Source of the DNA: CAJLIR01 sp964408085
Lineage (GTDB): Bacteria > Bacillota_I > Bacilli_A > RF39 > UBA660
Length of the DNA: 35,466 nt
NCBI GenBank assembly: GCA_964408085.1
Contig: CAYOYB010000013.1
Coordinates: 1 to 35,466, forward strand
Reading direction: 5' to 3'
Below the pieces are notes generated by a model. That model worked only from the letters and a program-made list of their open reading frames with translations, did not search any database and was not told where the DNA came from. A program made the translations under genes and the position numbers. Numbering within the stretch: the first letter of the stretch is position 1; each line of letters opens with the position of its first letter. Below are positions 8,749 through 16,950 of this stretch, piece by piece.

Positions 8749-9873
8749 ATGGAAGAAAAGATTATTTTAAATATGCTTAAGGTAGAAGATTTTCTTTTTC
8801 CCTTAGCTACTAAAAGTAAAAATGCTATTCGTATAAATCCTGAGGAAAATGATATTCATCCACCTTTTTTTAGAGATACAGATCGTATTATACATACTTC
8901 TTCATATACTAGATATGCTGATAAAACACAAGTGTTTAGTAATACTGATAATGATAATGTTAGTCGAAGATTTATTCATGTTCAACTTGTTAGTAAGATA
9001 GCTAGAACTATTGGTAGAGCATTAAATTTAAATGAGGATTTAATAGAAGCTATAGCTCTTAGTCATGATTTAGGACATGTACCTTTTGGACATGTTGGAG
9101 AAGCCATTCTAAATGACCTTAGTTTAAAAAATAATCAAGGAAATTTTATGCATAATGTCCAAAGTGTTAGAAACTTAATGAATGTTGAAAATAATGGACA
9201 AGGGCTTAATATTACTGTTCAGGTTCTTGATGGTGTTTTATGTCATAATGGTGAATTTGTTCAAGATGAATATTATCCTAAGAAGAAGTCAGTAGCTGAT
9301 TTTCTTAATGACTATAATAATTGTTATACAGAATCTAATTATTATAAAAAACTTGTTCCTATGACTCTAGAAGGTTGTGTTGTTAGAATTTCTGATATTA
9401 TAGCTTATATAGGAAGAGATATCGAAGATGCGATAAATTTAGGTGTTATTAAAAAAGAAGATTTGCCTAAAGAGATAACTAGTATTTTAGGAAATAATAA
9501 TAAAGATATTATTAATACTATCGTTATTGATATAATAACTAATAGTATTGATAAAGATTATTTAAAAATGTCACCTAGTATTTATGAGTGTTTAGTCAAT
9601 TTAAAAAAATTTAATTATGAACATATTTATAGTAAAGCTAATAGTAAAGAAAAAATTAATGAGTATAAACTAATGTTTGAAACAGTATTTAATGGTTGTT
9701 TAGAACATATAAATAATGAAAATAAAGAAGCTTTAATATATGTCAATTTTATAAATAATATGTCAGATGAATATTTAAATAAAAATACTAAAGAAAGAAT
9801 TGTTATTGACTATATTGCTGGTATGACTGATGATTATTTTATAAAAGAATATAATTTGATAAAAAGAATATGA
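8749..9873 (+). CDS. HD-domain dNTP triphosphohydrolase, dGTPase-like
   Basis: This 374-residue protein belongs to the dGTPase/SAMHD1-type HD superfamily, which hydrolyses dNTPs to deoxynucleosides and triphosphate. Visible signatures are FRDTDRIIHTSSYTRYADKTQVF-type residues 41-63, the first metal-site histidine in RRFIHVQLVSK (His77), the HD pair in AIALSHDLGHVPFGHVGE (His106, Asp107), and a later aspartate in VRISDIIAYIGRDIEDA. All four metal-ligand positions look present, so it should be active. The start ATG is one base after the alaS stop with only a weak GGG upstream, consistent with translational coupling; a TTG at 8722 is in frame but inside alaS. It ends the operon at a strong hairpin. 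Whether it prefers dGTP or other dNTPs cannot be told. Confidence 0.88.
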   Translation: MEEKIILNMLKVEDFLFPLATKSKNAIRINPEENDIHPPFFRDTDRIIHTSSYTRYADKTQVFSNTDNDNVSRRFIHVQLVSKIARTIGRALNLNEDLIEAIALSHDLGHVPFGHVGEAILNDLSLKNNQGNFMHNVQSVRNLMNVENNGQGLNITVQVLDGVLCHNGEFVQDEYYPKKKSVADFLNDYNNCYTESNYYKKLVPMTLEGCVVRISDIIAYIGRDIEDAINLGVIKKEDLPKEITSILGNNNKDIINTIVIDIITNSIDKDYLKMSPSIYECLVNLKKFNYEHIYSKANSKEKINEYKLMFETVFNGCLEHINNENKEALIYVNFINNMSDEYLNKNTKERIVIDYIAGMTDDYFIKEYNLIKRI

Positions 9874-9893
9874 ATGCTAATTCATATTCTTTT
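9862..9893 (+). terminator. Intrinsic terminator of the alaS operon
   Basis: A perfect 14-bp stem (9862-9875 with 9880-9893) has a GCTA loop and ends in TTTT. It overlaps the stop codon of the HD gene. Its core is nearly the same as the terminator at 34781-34812. Confidence 0.85.
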
Positions 9894-9906
9894 ATTAAAA
9901 TTTTAA

Positions 9907-9915
9907 TGTTATAAT
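9907..9915 (+). promoter_or_regulatory. Possible upstream extended -10 promoter of the two-component operon
   Basis: TGTTATAAT is an extended -10 (TG-N-TATAAT) just after the alaS-operon terminator. It would give a leader of about 95 bases for the response regulator gene. A second candidate lies closer at 9969-9997, and both may be used. Confidence 0.4.
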
Positions 9916-9968
9916 TTAATACAATGTAATAATCAGTGCTAGATTTTAAACATTCTTACAAAACAGTC

Positions 9969-9997
9969 ACGACAAATTGAATTGAATATAGTATAAT
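9969..9997 (+). promoter_or_regulatory. Candidate promoter of the two-component operon
   Basis: ACGACA (9969-9974, four of six matches to TTGACA), a 17-base spacer and TATAAT (9992-9997) lie 17 bases upstream of the response regulator start codon. The ribosome site GGTGAG follows at 10004-10009. Confidence 0.6.
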
Positions 9998-10014
9998 TAA
10001 TTTGGTGAGATATT

Positions 10015-10707
10015 ATGAAAATATTAATTATTGAAGATGATGATACCATTAGAAATGGTTTAAAATTTTATTTAGAACAAGAAAAATTTACTGTTATAGA
10101 TGCTGATACTGCAGCAAAAGCTCTCACATTAATAGAAAATAATTTGGATTTGAATATTATCTTGTTAGATATTAATTTACCTGATAAAGACGGCTTTGAT
10201 TTATTTAATGATATTAAAAAAATTAAAGATTTTCCTATTATCTTTTTGACAGCTAATGATTTAGAAGTTTCAGTAGTAAGAGGACTTGATATGGGAGCTG
10301 ATGATTATATAACAAAACCTTTTAAAGCTAGAGAATTAGTTTCAAGGATAAAGAATGTTTTAAGACGAGTAAACAATAGTCAAGATAATAATATTATAAC
10401 AATTAGGGATATTTGTATTGATTTAAAACAAGCTAAAGTTTTTAAAAAAGGAATTGATGTCATGTTAACAGCTCTTGAGTATAAAATACTTTTGACGCTT
10501 GCTCTAAATCCTAATACAGTATTTACAAGAGAAAAAATTTTAGCTGATATTTGGGATGTTAATGAAGATTATGTCAATGATAATACCTTAACTGTATATA
10601 TTAAGCGAATCAGGGAAAAACTAGAAGATGATATAACTAATCCTAAAATAATTATTACAGTTAGAGGTATTGGTTATAGATTAGGTGAGGCTGATGTTAA
10701 AGAATAG
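10015..10707 (+). CDS. OmpR/PhoB-family response regulator
   Basis: This 230-residue cytoplasmic transcription factor has a receiver domain (1-118) with the acidic pocket EDD (7-9), phosphoacceptor Asp52 (LLDINLPD), Thr79 and Lys101 (KPF). A winged-helix DNA-binding domain follows (about 130-226) and contains LTALEYKILLTLALNPN, the recognition-helix region TLTVYIKRIREKLED and the closing IITVRGIGYRLG hairpin. All phosphorylation residues are intact. It overlaps the histidine kinase gene by 14 bases, so the two are almost certainly partners. The regulon is unknown; the downstream small membrane protein is the obvious candidate target or accessory. Confidence 0.95.
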   Translation: MKILIIEDDDTIRNGLKFYLEQEKFTVIDADTAAKALTLIENNLDLNIILLDINLPDKDGFDLFNDIKKIKDFPIIFLTANDLEVSVVRGLDMGADDYITKPFKARELVSRIKNVLRRVNNSQDNNIITIRDICIDLKQAKVFKKGIDVMLTALEYKILLTLALNPNTVFTREKILADIWDVNEDYVNDNTLTVYIKRIREKLEDDITNPKIIITVRGIGYRLGEADVKE

Positions 10708-11920
10708 CGAAGTAAAAAAATTATTAATTGTGAATTTGAGTATCCTTGGTTTATCAATTGTGTTTTGTTTTATTTTAGGAATTAATAGTTTTAATATCTA
10801 TAAAAAAGAATTGATAAAAAATAATAGCAATATGATTGGAACTATTATTAAAAATCATCCTGAGTTAGAAGTAGAAATTATAAATAATTTAATGGAGAAT
10901 GGTTTTGATAATTCAGAATATGGTTTAGAGATTCTAAATCGATATGGTTTAGATGACACTAAATATTTAGATTATTTAGCTAATAATCATAAATTAAAAA
11001 CTGACTTACTTATATATAATATAAGTATTGTAGTTTTTATATTTATTGCTTATTTTATTATTCATTATATATTTTTAAAAAGACAATATGCTAAAATTAA
11101 TAAAATAGATAAATATTTGGACAATATTTTAAATAACAATTATAATTTTGATATTAGAGATTATATGGAAGGTGACATCAGTAACTTAAAAAATGATATT
11201 TATAAAGTAACAGTTAGATTAAAAGAACAAAATGAATTATCTTTAAAAAATAAAAAAGCTTTAGAAGATACTTTAGCTGATATTTCACATCAAATAAAAA
11301 CACCATTAACTAGTATGAATGTAATTAATGATATATTAATTGATAATGAATTAGATCATAAATCACAAATTGATTTTTTAAATAAAAATCGCAATCAATT
11401 AGAAAGAATTGAGTGGCTTGTTACAACCTTACTTAAAATATCAAGGTTAGATAGTGGTACAGTTGTTTTGAAAAAAGAAAAAGTAAACATTAATGAATTA
11501 ATAGATAAAACAATTGAACCAATTAAAATATTAGCTGAATTAAAAAGTATAACAATTGAGACTAAAATAAATGGAGATTACTTTTATTTAGATTTTAATT
11601 GGACTGTAGAAGCTTTGATTAATATTTTAAAAAATGCCTGTGAACATACTAATAACGATGGTAAAATTTTAATAGAAGTATTAGATAATCCATTATACTT
11701 AAACATAAAAATAACAGATAATGGTAGTGGAATGAGTAAAGAAGAACAAAAGCATATTTTTGAAAGATTTTATAAAGGTGCGCATAATAAAGATAGTATA
11801 GGAATTGGTCTTAATATGGCTAAAAAAGTTATCGATTTACAAAATGGTAGTATTGATTGTATAAGTGATAAAAATGTAGGTACAACTTTTGATATAAAAT
11901 TCTATAAAAAAGTTATTTAG
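10694..11920 (+). CDS. Membrane sensor histidine kinase
   Basis: The protein has 408 residues with two transmembrane helices (about 9-31 and 105-128) around an outside segment of about 75 residues, then a HAMP-like linker, a HisKA domain and a HATPase domain. The phospho-acceptor is His199 in ADISHQIKTPLTSM. The N box (NILKNACEHTNNDG), G1 box (ITDNGSGMSKEE), F box (IFERFYKG) and G2 box (SIGIGLNMAKKV) are all present. ATG 10694 is preferred to the in-frame GTG at 10685, which lies inside the ribosome site AGGTGAGG. The short extracytoplasmic loop (below PAS or Cache size) suggests sensing in or near the membrane, as in BceS-like or small-sensor kinases. The signal is unknown. Confidence 0.93.
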   Translation: MLKNSEVKKLLIVNLSILGLSIVFCFILGINSFNIYKKELIKNNSNMIGTIIKNHPELEVEIINNLMENGFDNSEYGLEILNRYGLDDTKYLDYLANNHKLKTDLLIYNISIVVFIFIAYFIIHYIFLKRQYAKINKIDKYLDNILNNNYNFDIRDYMEGDISNLKNDIYKVTVRLKEQNELSLKNKKALEDTLADISHQIKTPLTSMNVINDILIDNELDHKSQIDFLNKNRNQLERIEWLVTTLLKISRLDSGTVVLKKEKVNINELIDKTIEPIKILAELKSITIETKINGDYFYLDFNWTVEALINILKNACEHTNNDGKILIEVLDNPLYLNIKITDNGSGMSKEEQKHIFERFYKGAHNKDSIGIGLNMAKKVIDLQNGSIDCISDKNVGTTFDIKFYKKVI

Positions 11921-11930
11921 GAGGATATTT

Positions 11931-12284
11931 ATGAAAAAATTTTTAATTGGTTTAAGTGGTTTATTAGTTGTATTTATAATTGTTATAAGTTTTATGTTGC
12001 TAATTAATAAAACATTTTATCATAATAGTTATAAAACAATTAATAATAATGAAATATTTATACCAAGATTCTCTTATTTTGATAGCGAATGTTGTATGAC
12101 AGCAGCTACATTCTATTCTTTAAAATCAAAACATTTATTAGATCAAGAAATAGATAAATATTTAAGTGATTTTACTTATTTTAATAACAATAGTACTTAT
12201 GGTTATGTGAAAGGTGATTTATTTATTCAAAGTTATGAGGTTATTGATTTAGGTTTTTATCGAAAGATTGTTATTGTATATTAA
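11931..12284 (+). CDS. Small single-pass membrane protein in the two-component operon
   Basis: This 117-residue protein is not recognised. It starts with MKKFLIGLSG followed by one long hydrophobic helix (about 5-28), then about 90 residues probably outside the membrane. The outside part contains an adjacent cysteine pair (SECCMTAATFYSLKSK, about 60-75) and ends in a beta-like IQSYEVIDLGFYRKIVIVY pattern. There is no lipobox. A very strong AGGAGG site lies seven bases before the ATG, and the gene starts 10 bases after the kinase stop, so it belongs to the same operon. A role as accessory sensor, kinase modulator or target of the pair is inferred only from position. Confidence 0.7.
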   Translation: MKKFLIGLSGLLVVFIIVISFMLLINKTFYHNSYKTINNNEIFIPRFSYFDSECCMTAATFYSLKSKHLLDQEIDKYLSDFTYFNNNSTYGYVKGDLFIQSYEVIDLGFYRKIVIVY

Positions 12285-12323
12285 GTTTTTAAAATATATT
12301 GTATGAATAAAAATGTTACATAT

Positions 12324-13304
12324 TTAAAATAAATTCATCCAAATATCAAAGGTAAAAAAGACTAATAATGATGAAATTAATGCATGAATAATACGAGAAG
12401 TTAAAAATGGAAAATATTTAATTTTAGTATCACTTAAAATACTTATTATTTGCATATGGACACTTAAACCACCAAATGATATAATCATAGTTGAGAGAAT
12501 ACATTTTAATTTTAGTGGTATTTCTTGTAGACTAATATATTTTAATCCTTGGGTCATTTCGATAAAACCATTTAAAATACTTTGATGAAAGCTATTTAAA
12601 TTTACATTGTTATCGATAATTGTCGTAATTACTAAGAACATGGTAATGACACCTAAGATTAAAATCAATGTATTAATACTATTTAGTAATGAATCAGTTA
12701 TAATTTCGCCAAAACTTTTTTTTGTTTTGATACGTTTTTCACCAATTTCATTAATTACTTTTTTTAAAGATAGTTTTTTTGATTCATCTTTTGTTGGATA
12801 ATAATTTCTAAAAATGATACCAATTACAAAATTACCTAAATAATGGCATATTAAAATTAGTAGTCCTACTTCTTTGTTATTTAAAAATAATAGAGATATT
12901 GTTCCTAAAATAAAAAGAGGATTAGAAAAATGGGTGAATGTTAATAATTTAGTAGCTTCTTTTTCATTAATTAGTTCTTTTTTGTGTAGTTCTCTAATGT
13001 ATTTAGCGCTACTAGGAAACCCAGATATTAAACTCATAATAAGAGCGAATGCTCCAACTCCTTTAGTTTTAAATATTTTATTCATTATGGGTTTAAAAAG
13101 CTCACCAATTAGCTCAATAAATCCATAATTAATTAATAGTTCAGATAAAACAAAGAAAGGAAATAAAGATGGAAAAACATTTTCTTTCCAAATATTGAAA
13201 GAAAAATTAACTGCGTTTAAAATTGATTCTGATTTCGTTAAAATTTCTATAGCTACAAAAATTAAAGTAAGTAAAATTAAAATTGTATTAATTGTTTTTT
13301 TCAT
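12324..13304 (-). CDS. ylbJ: YlbJ-like integral membrane protein (nucleoside-recognition/Gate domain)
   Basis: This 326-residue polytopic protein resembles Bacillus YlbJ along its length: an N-terminal helix, then WKENVFPSLFPFFVLSELL, a Gate-type motif region (GVGAFALIMSLISGFPSSAK), FTHFSNPLFILGTIS and LICHYLGNFVIGIIF. At least seven hydrophobic helices are visible. YlbJ is known as a sporulation-associated membrane protein whose transported substrate is unclear. The start is set by GGAGGA (13311-13316) seven bases before ATG 13304; the earlier ATG at 13322 would include that site in the coding region. It is divergent from the ylbL-like gene with only 45 bases between start codons. In Bacillus ylbJ and ylbL are also near neighbours. 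Confidence 0.85.
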   Translation of the reverse strand: MKKTINTILILLTLIFVAIEILTKSESILNAVNFSFNIWKENVFPSLFPFFVLSELLINYGFIELIGELFKPIMNKIFKTKGVGAFALIMSLISGFPSSAKYIRELHKKELINEKEATKLLTFTHFSNPLFILGTISLLFLNNKEVGLLILICHYLGNFVIGIIFRNYYPTKDESKKLSLKKVINEIGEKRIKTKKSFGEIITDSLLNSINTLILILGVITMFLVITTIIDNNVNLNSFHQSILNGFIEMTQGLKYISLQEIPLKLKCILSTMIISFGGLSVHMQIISILSDTKIKYFPFLTSRIIHALISSLLVFFTFDIWMNLF

Positions 13305-13349
13305 AAAATGTCCTCCACTCATATATTCTTTATTAGAAAGGAAAAGCCT

Positions 13350-14360
13350 ATGTTTAGTAAATTATATGATAAAGTAAAGGAAATCTTTTTAAAAAATTAT
13401 CGTTTTTTAATCTTTTTAATCGCAATTGTTATTCTTTTTACCATTAAGTTCCCCTATACAATTGACGCTCCTGGTGGTTATATTAATGTTACAAATCGAA
13501 TTGAAATTGAAGAATCTTATGAGTCGGCTGGTAATTTTAATATGGCTTATGTTTCAGAAGTTAGTGCAACAATACCAACTCTTATATATGCATTAATAAA
13601 TCCTAATTGGGATATATCAAAAAATGAAGATATATTACTAGAGAATGAGACAGTTGAAGATTTATTATTTAGAAATAAATTGGCTCTTAAAGAGGCGAAT
13701 AATAACGCTATTATGGTAGCTTATGATAAAGCTGGGCGTGATTATAAAGTAATAGAACAAAACTTTTATGTGGCTTATTTAGATATTGAAGCAGAAACTG
13801 ATTTAAAAGTAGGAGATTTAATTGTTGAAGTTGATGGTAAGAAAATAAATGATAAGTCTGAAATAAGTAAGATTATTACTCTAAAAAATAATGGAGAAGA
13901 AGTAAAATTTAAAGTAAAAAATAATAATAAAGATTATGAAAGAACTGCTATAGTTAAAGAAATAAATGGATCAAAGGCAGTCGGAATTGTTATATATGAA
14001 TTGGTTGAATTAGAAACAAATCCAAAAATAAAAATTAAAAGTAATAGTTCCGAATCTGGCCCATCAGGCGGTTTGATGACGTCTCTTGCTATTTATAATT
14101 CTCTAGTTAGTGAGGATATTACTAAAGGTAATATAATTATAGGAACAGGTACAATTGATTCTAGAGGTAATGTAGGTAGTATTGGAGGAGTAAAATATAA
14201 ATTGCTTGGTGCAGTAAGAGGTAAAGCTAAAATATTTATTGTTCCTAATGGCGAAAATTATTTAGAAGCAATAGCATTAAAAGAAAAAAATAATTATGAT
14301 ATTGAAATAGTTGGTGTTTCAACTTTTGATGAGGCTTTGAAATTTTTAAAGAATTATTAA
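13350..14360 (+). CDS. Membrane-anchored PDZ/Lon-type (S16) serine protease, YlbL/SepM-like
   Basis: This 336-residue protein has one N-terminal membrane anchor (about 18-33), then an outside-facing region of YlbL/SepM type (TIDAPGGYINVTNRIEI), a PDZ domain (about 140-205, with LKVGDLIVEVDGKKI) and a Lon proteolytic domain (about 225-336). The catalytic pair is Ser239 in SGPSGGLM and Lys282 in GGVKYK. SepM processes a competence peptide in streptococci, and Bacillus homologues degrade envelope proteins; the substrate here is unknown. ATG 13350 is supported by AGAAAGGA just upstream. The only room for a promoter is the 45-base gap to ylbJ and the ylbJ 5' end; TTTTCA-N18-TATATT (13298-13327) is a candidate. 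Confidence 0.92.
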   Translation: MFSKLYDKVKEIFLKNYRFLIFLIAIVILFTIKFPYTIDAPGGYINVTNRIEIEESYESAGNFNMAYVSEVSATIPTLIYALINPNWDISKNEDILLENETVEDLLFRNKLALKEANNNAIMVAYDKAGRDYKVIEQNFYVAYLDIEAETDLKVGDLIVEVDGKKINDKSEISKIITLKNNGEEVKFKVKNNNKDYERTAIVKEINGSKAVGIVIYELVELETNPKIKIKSNSSESGPSGGLMTSLAIYNSLVSEDITKGNIIIGTGTIDSRGNVGSIGGVKYKLLGAVRGKAKIFIVPNGENYLEAIALKEKNNYDIEIVGVSTFDEALKFLKNY

Positions 14361-14363
14361 AAT

Positions 14364-14399
14364 AAAAATCTTAAAACTTTAAGTCTTAAGATTTTTTTT
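14364..14399. terminator. Bidirectional terminator between ylbL-like and tspO genes
   Basis: AAAAATCTTAA (14364-14374) pairs with TTAAGATTTTT (14386-14396) around an 11-base loop. It is followed by T's on the plus strand and by T's on the minus strand as well, so it can serve both converging genes. Confidence 0.8.
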
Positions 14400-14402
14400 G
14401 TT

Positions 14403-14834
14403 TTAAAATAAAGAAATGAGATTTAGGAAAAATGCAATTGTTAACCAGATAAGATATGGAATTTGTAATTTTGCAGCTAGTTTGTTGTATTCTTTGAAGT
14501 AAGAAATCATATTAATTACTAAAATAATTAGTATAATGATGATTATCAAAGCTAAAAATTTTGCGTTTAAATTAAAATAGACTAAAGGCCATATAAAGTT
14601 AACAATTAATTGTAAATAATAAAGGTATAAATTTCCTCCATCACGTTTTACTAAGTAGCTTGAAATCCCCATTAAAATATAAAGAATAGTCCATACAATA
14701 GGGAAGACAATAGCTGGTATTATAAGACTATAATTGGTAGTATTTGAGATAAAACCAATTAACAAACCACCACCTAAAGGAATTAAAATAGATTTAATTA
14801 ACTCTAAAATATTTGTTTTTATATCGATCACCAT
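14403..14834 (-). CDS. tspO: TspO/MBR family membrane protein
   Basis: The 143-residue protein has five hydrophobic helices, as in TspO (about 150-160 residues). The most conserved family stretch is present: PAIVFPIVWTILYILMGISS, followed by LYLYYLQLIVNFIWPLVYF. TspO proteins bind tetrapyrroles and similar ligands, and their role in Bacilli is not settled. The N-terminal helix lacks some typical residues. The start ATG has no visible Shine-Dalgarno sequence, and it sits only nine bases beyond the terminator of the upstream PBP gene, so expression may depend on read-through or a promoter inside the PBP gene. A GTG at 14831 is an alternative start. Confidence 0.85.
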   Translation of the reverse strand: MVIDIKTNILELIKSILIPLGGGLLIGFISNTTNYSLIIPAIVFPIVWTILYILMGISSYLVKRDGGNLYLYYLQLIVNFIWPLVYFNLNAKFLALIIIIILIILVINMISYFKEYNKLAAKLQIPYLIWLTIAFFLNLISLF

Positions 14835-14842
14835 TATTATTT

Positions 14843-14877
14843 ATGAAAAAAACAAGAAAAATATTCTATTCTTGTTT
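14843..14877 (-). terminator. Terminator of the class A PBP gene
   Basis: On the minus strand AAACAAGAA (14877-14869) pairs with TTCTTGTTT (14858-14850) around a 10-base loop, followed by a run of T's. The stem overlaps the PBP stop codon. The tspO start codon is nine bases past the end of the T run. Confidence 0.82.
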
Positions 14878-16815
14878 ATCAACTGGCAAAATATCTTCTA
14901 ATTCTAATGGTTTTAAATAAGGTTCTGTCCCTTTTAAATAGTATAATAAAGTTTTTTTATTTTCATTTGTAATTTCACCACTGATTGGGTCAACTAATAC
15001 TCCAACAATATTTTCTGGAATCTCATACCACTTATCTTCTTTGTCTACTAAGTAATCTTCCATGGTATCAATCCACATATTTTTTACACCAGTACTTTCA
15101 CCAGAGGCAACAACTGTATTATCATCGTATCCAGACCATATACCAACTAATAAATCAGGATTATAACCAAATATTAAGATATCAGTATCTGTAGTACCTG
15201 TTTTAACCGCATATTTATGTGTCATTTTATAAGCGATATTGTAACAAGTTGGATAACCATAATCAATAAAATCACTAGAATAAGAATTAGTAAGTAATTC
15301 GTTTAAAATAAAGACAGAATTTTGATTTAAAATTTGAACTGGTTCTTGTTTATATTCATACAAAACATTTCCATTCATATCTTCAACACGTTCAATTAGA
15401 TGTGGTGTTACAGAATAGCCCATATTAGCGAATGAGGCATAAGCTTGCATCATTTCCATAATATTTATTTCTTCAGTTCCTAAAGCTAAAGATGGGATAG
15501 CTTCTAAAGAACTTTTTATTCCTAGTTGCTTAGCTGTATCTACTAATATTTCTTCACCTAAAAAAAGATTGGTTTTAACCGCATAGATATTATCAGAATA
15601 AGCTAAAGCAGCAGCTAAGCTTATTTCACGATTAGGATATTGGTCGCCAAAATTTTTAGGCGAATAAGTTTGATTTTCACTAAAAACAAAAGTTGTTTTA
15701 GTGCTATTAAAAGTTGTCGATGGCGTAAATCCATTTTCTAAGGCTGCATAATATAAAATTGGTTTCATAGTTGATCCCACTTGTCTTTTAGCTTTTGTTG
15801 CTCGATTAAATTGACTTTTAGAATAATCTTTACCACCAATTAAAGCCAAAACTTTACCAGTATTAGGGTCCATAGCAATACTAGCAATTTCTAAATTTTC
15901 ATTAGTAATATTTTCTTTCATATTTTCTTCCATATCTTTTTGTAATTTTAAATCTAAGTTGGTATATATTTTTAATCCACCTGTTGTTAAAAAAGATGAA
16001 GGAATAGAATTTATACTTTTTAATTCATCAATAACTGCATCTTGATAATACATAAGAGTTGCTAAATTATTACGCTCTTCAACACCATAGTAGACTAATT
16101 CAGTATTATAAGCTTCTTCTTTTTCTTCTTCAGAAATATATTTGTTTTTAACCATCGAATTTAAAATTAAAAGTTGCCTTTCTTTAGCGGCTTCTTCATT
16201 TACTAAAGGAGAATATTCAGCTGGATATTTAGGAATTCCTGCTAAAATAGTTGCTTCTGCTAAAGTTAAATCACTAGCGCTTTTATTAAAATAATAATGT
16301 GATGCATTTTCAATACCAAAAATGCCACCATAATTAATGGTATTTAAATAACCTTCTAATATTTCATCTTTATTATAGTATGCCTCTAGGCGAATTGTAA
16401 GCCAAGCTTCATCAATTTTTCGATCCCAAGTTTTTCCAAAGTCCAAAAATAAATTTTTGGCATATTGTTGGCTTATAGTTGATGCACCTTGGAGCGTTTT
16501 TCTATTTGTTATGTTAATATAAAGAGCTTTAAAAATTCTTGGAAAGTCAAAACCTTTATGTGAATAAAAGTTTTTATCTTCAATTGAGATAGTCGCATTT
16601 ACCATATATGGAGAAATTTGCTCTAAATTAATCCAATCATTAGAATTTCCTCCTGTAATTAGTTTATTTTCATTATCATATAAGTAAAAACTATTAGCGG
16701 CTCCAATATCTAGTTTTGGCCAAGTTCTAGCATATATATATAATCCAATATAAAAAATACTAGCTAAAGAAGCAATCACACTAGTGATTAAAATACATTT
16801 TTTAAAAATTTTCAT
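14866..16815 (-). CDS. Class A penicillin-binding protein (peptidoglycan glycosyltransferase/transpeptidase)
   Basis: This 649-residue bifunctional wall synthase has a short cytoplasmic N-terminus and a single membrane anchor (about 8-28). The GT51 glycosyltransferase domain (about 45-220) holds the catalytic glutamate in SIEDKNFYSHKGFD (Glu79) and the GASTISQQYAKNL motif. The transpeptidase domain (about 300-610) has SxxK at Ser348-Lys351 (GSTMKP), SDN at 408-410 and KTGT at 538-541. All catalytic residues are intact. It lacks the long C-terminal extensions of many PBP1 proteins, and is closer in size to PbpG/PBP2d-like enzymes. A GGGAGA ribosome site precedes the ATG. It is divergent from the DUF1934-like/argS unit across a very AT-rich 172-base gap that must hold both promoters. 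Confidence 0.96.
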   Translation of the reverse strand: MKIFKKCILITSVIASLASIFYIGLYIYARTWPKLDIGAANSFYLYDNENKLITGGNSNDWINLEQISPYMVNATISIEDKNFYSHKGFDFPRIFKALYINITNRKTLQGASTISQQYAKNLFLDFGKTWDRKIDEAWLTIRLEAYYNKDEILEGYLNTINYGGIFGIENASHYYFNKSASDLTLAEATILAGIPKYPAEYSPLVNEEAAKERQLLILNSMVKNKYISEEEKEEAYNTELVYYGVEERNNLATLMYYQDAVIDELKSINSIPSSFLTTGGLKIYTNLDLKLQKDMEENMKENITNENLEIASIAMDPNTGKVLALIGGKDYSKSQFNRATKAKRQVGSTMKPILYYAALENGFTPSTTFNSTKTTFVFSENQTYSPKNFGDQYPNREISLAAALAYSDNIYAVKTNLFLGEEILVDTAKQLGIKSSLEAIPSLALGTEEINIMEMMQAYASFANMGYSVTPHLIERVEDMNGNVLYEYKQEPVQILNQNSVFILNELLTNSYSSDFIDYGYPTCYNIAYKMTHKYAVKTGTTDTDILIFGYNPDLLVGIWSGYDDNTVVASGESTGVKNMWIDTMEDYLVDKEDKWYEIPENIVGVLVDPISGEITNENKKTLLYYLKGTEPYLKPLELEDILPVDKQE

Positions 16816-16950
16816 ATAATTCTCCCATCTTTGACTATATTTATTATTAGTTTTTTTAGTAAAAATATAAGTAAAATAATAGTATTTTTTTAAAATTAAA
16901 ATTAAATATAAAAAAATTAAAAAAAAATAGTATCCTTTATTAAGATAATA

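Noticed and set aside
12285..12323. Terminator between the converging genes at 12284 and 12324
   Set aside because: Only a bulged A/T pairing (AAATAT...ATATTT type) is present and no T run follows it, so it is not convincing.
12607..13128. Plus-strand frames opposite the ylbJ gene
   Set aside because: They are antisense shadows of a conserved membrane protein and have no ribosome sites.
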